Positions 36,684 through 43,633 of a stretch of 64,000 nucleotides of DNA are shown piece after piece (position 1 is the stretch's first letter; the number at the start of each line of letters is the position of its first letter). This DNA is from Photobacterium galatheae (GTDB lineage: Bacteria; Pseudomonadota; Gammaproteobacteria; Enterobacterales; Vibrionaceae), in the NCBI RefSeq assembly GCF_000695255.1, contig NZ_JMIB01000006.1:220128-284127 (forward strand), read 5' to 3'. The notes under the pieces were generated by a model. It was not told where the DNA came from. It ran no database searches and was given only the letters and a program-made list of their open reading frames with translations. The position numbers and the translations under genes were made by a program.

Positions 36684-38627
36684 TCACCTTCTCTTTTTCA
36701 TCCCAATTTGTGAAAAATCTCGCTCGGGTTCAAAAAAACGCCCCTGACCCGCATGAATCCCCAGTTGCTGTAAGACATACCACTCTCTGGCGTTTTCCAC
36801 ACCAACCGCGATCACAGATACACCGGTATTCGCACAGGCACCCAGCATACTTCTGACAAATAACTGATTCTCCTGCCGCTGATCAATTTCCCGGATCAGA
36901 CTACGGTGCAGTTTGATATAGCTGACATTCACATCTTTGATGTAATGCGTACTGACAATGGTTCTCCCGGCTTGATCGACACCCAGACTGCATCCCAGGC
37001 CAGTCAGCATTTTCAGGAAGGTTCGGACAGCATCAATATGACGCGACAGGTTCCGCTCCGGCACTTCAATACTCAACCGTTTCAGCACGGGCCGGGGAGT
37101 CTGAAGCAGCTCATCCCGGAACCAGCGGACAAAGGTTTTGTCCAGCAGCGACTCAACACTGACATTCACGGCAAAGTTATCCAGAGTCGGCCCGTTTTTC
37201 AGCAGTTCAAGTGCCTGACTCACCACCTGTTTGTCCATCCGGACATGAAAGCCAACCTGTTCTACCGCAGGTAAAAACCGGGATGCTTTGAGTACCAGAC
37301 CATTTTCATCCCGGATCCGGGCAAGTAATTCCCGATGTAACAAGGTTTTCCCTTCCGCCATATAAGCGGGTTGCTGATAAAGTTGCGGGCCACCCTGACT
37401 GAACACGCCATCGAGCAAGGTTCGCCAGCGCACACTGCCCCGGGTATCTTCCCCCTGAGGATCTTTCTGGAACACAGACCAACTGTTGGCACCCTGCAGC
37501 TGAGCGCTGCGCAGCGCCATATCCGCTTCATCCATGATCCGCCCCCGACGCTCACCACTGGCAAAATAGGTCATTCCAATATGGCACCAGTTCTCACGAT
37601 GCAAAGGCGCAGTGGGGGTCAGCCGTTCCAGTGCTTTCAGCAGCTGGTTCACAAACAGGTTCACTTCCTTGCTGGGCTGTTGCAGCAACATGATGGCAAA
37701 CTCCGCCTCGAAATAGCGGGACAGCACGCTATCGGGGTAGCGCTGGATCATATTCGACAGCACCATGCCGACCTCCTGGATCAGCTCGTCCGCGACAATT
37801 TTTCCTTTGGACAACAGCAGTTCTTCCCACTCCGAAATGCGGACCAGAATTACCGCGCCGTGGTTGTCCTGATCCTGAACCACCGACTGCAGACGGCTGT
37901 CAAAGAGCACCCGGTTCGCTGAACCGGTCAGTTGATCCAGAAAAGTATGGGTACGGATAAAAGTATCAAAACGACTGCGTTCCTGACGGGCATCCTTCAG
38001 CTCGGAGATCAGCTTATCCAGGGCCAGACTGGCGGTATCGGGCCACTCTCGATCCGACCCTTTGGCGAAGTCATCCAGCTTGCCGGCCAGTAGCATCCGC
38101 CCCCGCTCTTCCAGCAGTTCAGAGCCATGCAACTGACGTTTCAGCCAGTTCACGCCCCAGACCAGCCCGGCAATGATGATCATGATCGCCAGACTGATCG
38201 ACGACATCGCCCCCAGCGAATACGTCAGCTCGGTATAGGGTGGGATCGACTGGATCCGGACGACATAACCGGGGTTATGGGTCAGCGGGTACTGGGTATG
38301 ATAGAGAATATTCGGATCGTCAATTTTCTGCTGACCCTGAAACTGATACACAGAACCCGCCTCATGACTGACATCCAGTGAGACGACATGACTGGCCTTG
38401 AGTAATTTAGGCAACCATCGGTTCAGTGACTGGGAGCCCTGAGGCTCAAGCATTTCCAGATCGATCACCTCAACGACACCAGCCAGATAATGGTGCAGAT
38501 AGTCCTGCCCCAGCTTACGGAAGCTGATCGCACCACCGATAAAAATGACAAACATGGCGCAGATGACAATAAGGGTCACGAAAGCGACCAATCGATTGGT
38601 CAGCTTCATCCCTGAGGCTTTTCTCAT
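36684..38627 (-). CDS. mshH: MshH/CsrD-type regulator with degenerate GGDEF and EAL domains
   Basis: 647 residues. Two transmembrane helices (about 14-32 and 141-159) flank a periplasmic region, followed by a HAMP-like helix, a GGDEF-fold domain whose active-site loop reads FEAEF (306-310) and an EAL-fold domain whose EAL position reads ELL (433-435). Both enzymatic signatures are lost, as in E. coli CsrD, so the protein should not make or break c-di-GMP. CsrD targets the CsrB/C sRNAs for RNase E decay. An internal ATG at 38609 (MKLTNRLVAF) is a possible shorter start. It is the first gene of the MSHA locus, as in V. cholerae. Confidence 0.9.
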   Translation of the reverse strand: MRKASGMKLTNRLVAFVTLIVICAMFVIFIGGAISFRKLGQDYLHHYLAGVVEVIDLEMLEPQGSQSLNRWLPKLLKASHVVSLDVSHEAGSVYQFQGQQKIDDPNILYHTQYPLTHNPGYVVRIQSIPPYTELTYSLGAMSSISLAIMIIIAGLVWGVNWLKRQLHGSELLEERGRMLLAGKLDDFAKGSDREWPDTASLALDKLISELKDARQERSRFDTFIRTHTFLDQLTGSANRVLFDSRLQSVVQDQDNHGAVILVRISEWEELLLSKGKIVADELIQEVGMVLSNMIQRYPDSVLSRYFEAEFAIMLLQQPSKEVNLFVNQLLKALERLTPTAPLHRENWCHIGMTYFASGERRGRIMDEADMALRSAQLQGANSWSVFQKDPQGEDTRGSVRWRTLLDGVFSQGGPQLYQQPAYMAEGKTLLHRELLARIRDENGLVLKASRFLPAVEQVGFHVRMDKQVVSQALELLKNGPTLDNFAVNVSVESLLDKTFVRWFRDELLQTPRPVLKRLSIEVPERNLSRHIDAVRTFLKMLTGLGCSLGVDQAGRTIVSTHYIKDVNVSYIKLHRSLIREIDQRQENQLFVRSMLGACANTGVSVIAVGVENAREWYVLQQLGIHAGQGRFFEPERDFSQIGMKKRR

Positions 38628-38829
38628 TCAGTGTCCAACTTTATTCAAAAAAACATTTCAAAACCGACAGGCGCTGTGGTCAACTCACACAAGTCGGTAA
38701 ACATTTTAAAGCGACTGTTTCCACAGGAAAATACCACTGGCAGCCCAGAACGTCAGTGTCCGGTACGACACTTTGCTGATTTGTTACCCTGAGGTTACAG
38801 GCTCGCTCACCCCATCTTATTGGAGAAAC

Positions 38830-39714
38830 ATGGACTGGATCACCTGCACGAAAAGTTTTGTCAGCGTTGTGGAACAGGGCTCACTGGCCCAGGCCGCCAG
38901 CACACTCAATACATCCAGTTCTGCGCTGTCCAAGCGACTGTCCTGGCTGGAGAAACAATTGGGCGTCCAGCTACTCAAGCGGACGACCCGCAACCTGACC
39001 GTGACCGAAGCAGGCAAAGTCTTCTATCGCCGCAGCGTACACTTACTGGATGACTGGCAGCAAATCCTGGCAGAAACCACCTCAACCTACGGCGAGGTTC
39101 AGGGTGTGCTGCGTCTCGGGGCACCGCTGGCAACCGGCAGCCGGGTGCTGGTGCATTATCTGGATGAATTTCTGCAAACCTATCCCAATATACAGGTTGA
39201 GCTGCACACGGTGACACCGGGGCAACTGCCGGATCTGAACCTGGATGTGTTTATCAGCCGGGAGCTGACCGACTTTAATTCCACCAGCTATATTGCCACC
39301 CGGCTATTCAGTTTTCAGGCCGGCTTCTATGCTTCACCGGGTTACCTGGAAGATCGGCCAGCCATTGAGACGCCGGAGCAGCTAACACAACACAACTGTC
39401 TGCTGTTTGGCAACCATGGTCATGAGCAGGAGCATATTTTTGAAAACAACCGCCGCTTGAGACTGCGTGGCAACTTTACCACACAAAACCCGGAAGCCCT
39501 GGTGGCAGCGGCGGTGGCTGGCATGGGTCTGATTCTAGTCGGTCAGAATACCGTCAGGCGTGAGCTGAGCAATGGCCTGCTGGTGCCGGTTTTACCCGAA
39601 CTGAAGCAGCCTCTGAATGCGGCTTACGCCTATTACCCCAAACTCAACTACAACCACACCAAAACCAAGCTGTTTATTGATTTTATCAAGCAGAAAGCCG
39701 GTGCTTCAGGATAG
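38830..39714 (+). CDS. LysR-family transcriptional regulator
   Basis: 294 residues from the ATG at 38830 (MDWITCTKSFVSVVEQGSLAQAAS), which has GGAG at 38822-38825; the frame opens 57 nt further upstream without support. The winged helix-turn-helix spans residues 1-60 (SSSALSKRLSWLEKQLGVQLLKRTTRNLTVTEAG) and the LysR substrate-binding domain about 88-290. The subfamily resembles the AaeR/DsdC-like clade with the TRNLTVTEAG wing, but the inducer is unknown. It converges with the retron RT and shares its terminator hairpin. It is the first gene of the accessory block between mshH and ssb. Confidence 0.88.
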   Translation: MDWITCTKSFVSVVEQGSLAQAASTLNTSSSALSKRLSWLEKQLGVQLLKRTTRNLTVTEAGKVFYRRSVHLLDDWQQILAETTSTYGEVQGVLRLGAPLATGSRVLVHYLDEFLQTYPNIQVELHTVTPGQLPDLNLDVFISRELTDFNSTSYIATRLFSFQAGFYASPGYLEDRPAIETPEQLTQHNCLLFGNHGHEQEHIFENNRRLRLRGNFTTQNPEALVAAAVAGMGLILVGQNTVRRELSNGLLVPVLPELKQPLNAAYAYYPKLNYNHTKTKLFIDFIKQKAGASG

Positions 39715-39748
39715 GAAAAAAATCGGCCAGCGTATCAACCGCTGGCCC
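39714..39748. terminator. Terminator between the LysR gene and the retron RT
   Basis: GGCCAGCG (39725-39732), a 7-nt loop, CGCTGGCC (39740-39747). Read on the minus strand the stem is followed by GATTTTTTT, giving a good intrinsic terminator for the retron operon. The A tract on the other side gives no T run for the plus strand, so the LysR gene is served less well. Confidence 0.8.
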
Positions 39749-39794
39749 GGATTCATGGCATGGACAAGTAAACGGAGCATGAAATGAACAGGAC

Positions 39795-41612
39795 TCAGGA
39801 AAAAAACAGCCAGTAAATCACAGCACCAATGCCAAGTACCCACAGTTTGCTTTTGATCGGCGCTTTGATAAACATCCAGAGCAGCGCAAATGGCATCACT
39901 GCCACAACCATCACCCACGCAAAAGGGCTCAATTTGACTTCGTCTGAAGCTGCTTCCGTTTCTTCCGGTTCAACATCTGACACTGAAGCTTCCTTTTTCG
40001 GAACAACAGCACGCTTCTGTTCCAGTTCTTCCTGACGTTGTTTCGGGGTCAGTGCCAAGACCGGCATCGGCTTTTCTTCCGGCTGCCACCAGTGAGTCCG
40101 GGGCTTCTGCCCTCTCGCGACTTTCAGCCTGAACAACCGCTTATTGAGTTCACCGATTTTCCCCTTCGGCACGGTAAAACCATACTGACGCTTCAGGTGC
40201 AGTACCTGCTTCTGAAGTGGAAGACCTTTCTCTGGATTCACCATGGCGACGAAGTTGGCATAACCGGCCAGACTCTGGAACAGCTCTCCGGCTCCCCAAG
40301 TTTTCCCTTCGGGCCCATCCAGCGCAACCTGCTGAAGAACGGCCCTGAAACGCTTCAGTGTCGCCCGGTCAACAGACAGCCGGTCATTCACCACCACGCC
40401 CGTCACTTCCTGACGCTGATGACGGCGTATCACCCGGGTTTTCTCAGGATGCACAACAAACCCTTCATCCGTCACAATTTGTTTGCAGCGCCAGAGCAGC
40501 GACTGTACCTTGCCCGCATCCTGGCTGGAGAACGTCAGATCGTCTGCATAACGGGTATAGGTGAAACCCAGTTTATCGGCCATACCCTGTAATCGCGCAT
40601 CCATCCGGCGACACAGCACATTGGTAATCATCGGACTGCACGGAGATCCCTGAGGCAGGACATGCTCCCCCTGAGCCACATGCCAGGTGCGGCCATCCAT
40701 TTCGACGGCTTGCGTCACCGGCTTGGTTGCGAGCAGTGCAAACGTCGTGGCCAGCTCTTCACTGTAACCCAGTTTGCCGAACAGCCCTTTGACCCGCCGG
40801 TAGGTGATACTCGGGAAAAAATCTTTCAGATCCAGATTAATCACCACAGCTTTGCCGACATGTGGCTGAGCATTGGTCACAATACTGCGCCCGGGCACAA
40901 ACCCATGGGCCGCATCATGAACTGGCAGCAGGTTCAGCACGTAGTCCAGCAGCCAGTACTGCGCCCGCTTCATCCGGGGCATCGGGGCTGAAATCACCCG
41001 AGTGCCGCCCGATTTCTTCGGCAGCTCAAACTCCTGATAATGAGTGACCGTCGAGACTTCTTTGCGGTAACAGAGAAAACGCAGCTCAGCGGTGGAGATA
41101 TCCATCTGCCGGGCCACATCTTCAACCGACTGAAAGTGGATCAGGTGCCGCGTCGATAAGCGGAGTGGATCAGAAGCTTTCTGGGATAAACCGGCGGAAA
41201 CAGATTCTCCCAGAAAAGTAAATTGCTTTTTCTGGCGCTGATACCAGGCCAGGGCCTGCTCAAATGCCGCCCTGTTCCGCGCAATCCGGGTTTGCTCCCG
41301 CTTTTCCAGCGCCGCCAGCTTGCGCGCTTTGTGCATCTCGGCCAGCGCCTTTTCCGGATCACTGTAGCGTTTATCCAGTTGGCTGAGTCCGTGCAGACGC
41401 GCCATCAGCGATGCGCGTTTATTCACAAACTGCTCTGCAAGGCTGGGCTTACTGTCACCGGGTTTCCAGAACCCAAGCCGGGTCATTTCGCTGAGAATAT
41501 ATTCATCTTTACTGGATTCACGGATCCGGTCATATATCTGTTGCCGTGTCAGCTTCGGAGACGGGTCCTGAGTCGGCTCATGGGTTTGTGGATTCGAATG
41601 AGAATTAGACAT
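39795..41612 (-). CDS. Retron reverse transcriptase with C-terminal membrane tail
   Basis: 605-residue bacterial reverse transcriptase. RT motifs: NLDLKDFFPSI (catalytic D261), LPQGSPCSP (319-327) and YADD (355-358, D357/D358). Both retron-specific signatures are present: NAQPH at 247-251 (NAxxH) and VTG at 403-405 in the region X/Y position. Compared with typical retron RTs of about 300-400 residues it has a charged helical N-terminal extension (about 1-190) and a C-terminal extension with an acidic linker (about 525-560) and two hydrophobic helices (about 564-583 and 589-604), suggesting a membrane anchor. It primes from the 2'-OH of a branching G in the msr and copies the msd into msDNA. 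The predicted ncRNA ends 74 nt before its ATG; no clear ribosome binding site is seen. Confidence 0.93.
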   Translation of the reverse strand: MSNSHSNPQTHEPTQDPSPKLTRQQIYDRIRESSKDEYILSEMTRLGFWKPGDSKPSLAEQFVNKRASLMARLHGLSQLDKRYSDPEKALAEMHKARKLAALEKREQTRIARNRAAFEQALAWYQRQKKQFTFLGESVSAGLSQKASDPLRLSTRHLIHFQSVEDVARQMDISTAELRFLCYRKEVSTVTHYQEFELPKKSGGTRVISAPMPRMKRAQYWLLDYVLNLLPVHDAAHGFVPGRSIVTNAQPHVGKAVVINLDLKDFFPSITYRRVKGLFGKLGYSEELATTFALLATKPVTQAVEMDGRTWHVAQGEHVLPQGSPCSPMITNVLCRRMDARLQGMADKLGFTYTRYADDLTFSSQDAGKVQSLLWRCKQIVTDEGFVVHPEKTRVIRRHQRQEVTGVVVNDRLSVDRATLKRFRAVLQQVALDGPEGKTWGAGELFQSLAGYANFVAMVNPEKGLPLQKQVLHLKRQYGFTVPKGKIGELNKRLFRLKVARGQKPRTHWWQPEEKPMPVLALTPKQRQEELEQKRAVVPKKEASVSDVEPEETEAASDEVKLSPFAWVMVVAVMPFALLWMFIKAPIKSKLWVLGIGAVIYWLFFS

Positions 41613-41994
41613 GACCAGATACCACTGATTGCAAAGAAGTACTCACTTCTGGAGATACGGGCAGGATGGATTGCAGGAAGAGAGCAGGTAGCGCGGCCAC
41701 TTCCTTCGAAGAGTTCTCAGTACTGGCGGAATCAACTCGATGCCGCACGTTACCTATGTCGCTGATTGACTTCGGCGAAGTCATACCGCAATAGCGATAT
41801 AGGTGACTGTGCGGCCCAGTTAAGATTGCGCCAGTGACGCGTGGGCAGCCTTTAAACCAGAATGGTGATCCACCATTCGCGATGCAAGGTTCTTTTGCCG
41901 CGCTACCATGCAATTGCATTGTATGCATATCAGCCTGTAACTCAATCAAACGCTGTCGTTTCAGTGAGATGGCTTCAACAAATTGTCCGCTCAC
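41605..41994 (-). CDS. Possible small protein overlapping the retron ncRNA
   Basis: A GTG at 41994 overlaps the TGA of the SWIM gene (GTGA) and has AGGAGGG five bases upstream, an unusually strong ribosome binding site. The frame stays open 129 codons to a TAA that overlaps the RT start (ATGTCTAA). The first 28 residues (VEAISLKRQRLIELQADMHTM) look like a genuine helical segment. The remainder overlaps the predicted msr-msd and reads less like protein. It may be a coupled short peptide, a translated leader for the ncRNA, or chance. No homologue is recognised. Confidence 0.3.
   Translation of the reverse strand: MSGQFVEAISLKRQRLIELQADMHTMQLHGSAAKEPCIANGGSPFWFKGCPRVTGAILTGPHSHLYRYCGMTSPKSISDIGNVRHRVDSASTENSSKEVAALPALFLQSILPVSPEVSTSLQSVVSGHV
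41635..41650 (-). other. Small perfect hairpin between retron a2 and the RT gene
   Basis: AGAAGT (41645-41650), loop GAGT, ACTTCT (41635-41640), then TTTGC on the minus strand. It lies between the end of the predicted ncRNA and the RT ATG. It might act as a processing or weak termination signal setting the ratio of ncRNA to RT mRNA. Confidence 0.4.
41684..41910 (-). ncRNA. Predicted retron msr-msd non-coding RNA
   Basis: Located by eye from base pairing. a1 is GGTAGCGCGGC at 41897-41907 and a2 is GCCGCGCTACC at 41687-41697, a perfect 11-bp complement, extendable by GCA/TGC past one bulged T. Just inside a1 is an msr-like hairpin GAATGGTG-GAT-CACCATTC (41860-41878), itself bracketed by AACC/GGTT. 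The msd-like element is a long hairpin at 41742-41815: GCCGCAC pairs with GTGCGGC, ACCTATATCGC with GCGACATAGGT (one mismatch), and the tip has TGACTTC-GCC-GAAGTCA. The layout a1-msr-msd-a2-RT is that of known retrons. The candidate branching G is G41892, in AAAAG just after a1; this last point is inference. Confidence 0.82.
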
Positions 41995-43631
41995 AGCGAC
42001 CCTCCTGCACTTTTCAGGCGCAGTGCCAGCATGTGCTCGCACGGGCCTTGTCGGAGTTTATGCTGATGCCAGAAATGACATTCACACTGGGCATTGATCA
42101 GGCGCTGATCACGATCAATCGTCAGGGCCACCTGATGCTCCCGGCCATTGTCCAGCACACAGCCAGAAACCTCAGCCCCCAGATCACCACGTGCCATCAT
42201 CTCGACCGTCACCAGGTTTGCCTGAACAAAATGGCTGGCTTTACGCTCCCGGTCATGACTGAAACGGATCTCATCCAGATCTACAGGCGCATTGTACAGA
42301 TGCCGCAACCGGTAAACGTCCATCTCCAGATCATACAGCACCAGACCAAGCTGGCTGTACTGTGCCAGTGCCGACTTCACGACACTCAAGTCCAGATTCA
42401 GTCGGGCAGCGAGACTGGCAGCACTTTCCAGATGACTGGCCGCCAGCGCGTCATACACCTTCTGGCTGGTCGTCTGCTCCACCGCATCCCGCGGGGCCAG
42501 CAGATCAAAATTTCCGGCCCGCGACCAGTCATTGGCACTCCAGCCGGACAGGCCCAGCGTAAAAGACATCGCCCCCATGTGCGCGATGTAAAACGAAGGA
42601 AAACCATCCTCCAGCAGGAACACATCAAAAGCATCGGCAACCGGTAACAAACGCTCCAGGATCAGCAACCGACGACGTCCCCACACCCGGATCGTCCGCG
42701 GCGTATCGCCCTGATAAATAGAGCGATCAAAGCGAATGACTTCATTCCAGGGCTCCATCACCACACGGATCGGTTGCCCCGGCAACAGTTCAAATTTCAT
42801 GGCGCGCGGGCCGGTCTGTTCCTTCTTCCGCTTCAGGTGCAGGCACAGATTATGGATATCCATCGGCTGCAGGCGCAGTTTCACCATCGGCAGGGTCATG
42901 GCTGAACTCACCTGCAGGAAACCACGGACCCAGCTTTCCGGCAGATCAATTTTCTTTTCCTCAAATCCACTGCTGCCAGACGTCTGAATATTGAAACCTT
43001 CCGGGTCAATCTTCAGAAAAGTCGCGCGATAATCCCGGATCTTCTGAAATTCCTGATACAACCCCAGCGAATAGTCGATATTCGTGGTGCCAAAAGCCTG
43101 CTCGGACACATGCTCGAACACATCATAGCGGCAGCTTAACTTGCCGTAGCTGGATTCATCTTCTGAGAAACACTCAAAAAACACCTGATCCGGATGCACA
43201 GTGATGACCGGATCCAGCACATACCAGGCATCAATATCCTGCTGATAGAGATAATTAAAATACTTGGCTTGCGCCTTGTAATACGGTGCCATGATCTCAC
43301 TGGCAACTGCATTCATCCTTGCCAGATCGGCCTGAACAGCCTCTAATTCCTGCCGGTTTGCCTTGGCGACCTCGGAAAATTCGGCCAGCAACCGCACCTC
43401 TTCATCGGCCAGCCAGCGCTGATAGTCATCACGGTTTTTGGGCTGAAACCGCATGTCAGACATCACCACCTGATGCAGACAGGACATACCTTCCCTGAAC
43501 CGGCGCTTGTCTTTCAGTTCTCCAACAAAAAACGTTGGCGGGCGGGATAAATCCGGAGCGAAGGCCATTTCAGACCGCTGACGGTCAGAACCCACCTGAG
43601 ATTGACGGGCATAACGGTAAGTGACTTCCAT
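41991..43631 (-). CDS. Retron-associated winged-helix/SWIM zinc-finger protein
   Basis: 546 residues from the ATG at 43631, which lies 2 nt after the stop of the WGR/HEAT gene and has AAGGAG at the right distance; the frame extends 15 nt upstream without support. Near the C-terminus a SWIM zinc finger is seen: C516-x-C518-x12-C531-x-H533. A winged-helix-like segment precedes it (about 395-460, VYDALAASHLESAASLAARLNLDLSVVKSALAQYSQLGLVLYD). The N-terminal 380 residues are unassigned, with a charged helical stretch at about 75-125. A WHSWIM protein next to a HEAT protein and a retron RT matches the type XIII retron description as I remember it. The enzymatic activity, if any, is unknown. Confidence 0.82.
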   Translation of the reverse strand: MEVTYRYARQSQVGSDRQRSEMAFAPDLSRPPTFFVGELKDKRRFREGMSCLHQVVMSDMRFQPKNRDDYQRWLADEEVRLLAEFSEVAKANRQELEAVQADLARMNAVASEIMAPYYKAQAKYFNYLYQQDIDAWYVLDPVITVHPDQVFFECFSEDESSYGKLSCRYDVFEHVSEQAFGTTNIDYSLGLYQEFQKIRDYRATFLKIDPEGFNIQTSGSSGFEEKKIDLPESWVRGFLQVSSAMTLPMVKLRLQPMDIHNLCLHLKRKKEQTGPRAMKFELLPGQPIRVVMEPWNEVIRFDRSIYQGDTPRTIRVWGRRRLLILERLLPVADAFDVFLLEDGFPSFYIAHMGAMSFTLGLSGWSANDWSRAGNFDLLAPRDAVEQTTSQKVYDALAASHLESAASLAARLNLDLSVVKSALAQYSQLGLVLYDLEMDVYRLRHLYNAPVDLDEIRFSHDRERKASHFVQANLVTVEMMARGDLGAEVSGCVLDNGREHQVALTIDRDQRLINAQCECHFWHQHKLRQGPCEHMLALRLKSAGGSL

Positions 43632-43633
43632 GA

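Noticed and set aside
38628..38829. Direct repeat GTTAC..GGTTAC near 38784-38799 as LysR operator
   Set aside because: It is suggestive of T-N11-A autoregulation but too short and common to support.
39795..41612. RT could belong to a group II intron or a diversity-generating retroelement
   Set aside because: No maturase/HNH domain, no intron RNA features or variable/template repeats nearby; instead NAxxH and VTG motifs and an a1/a2-bounded RNA just upstream, which are retron features.
41910..41921. Palindrome ATGCAATTGCAT just before retron a1
   Set aside because: Perfect 12-bp palindrome but outside the a1/a2 boundary; it may be chance or a weak regulatory site, and no known operator was matched.
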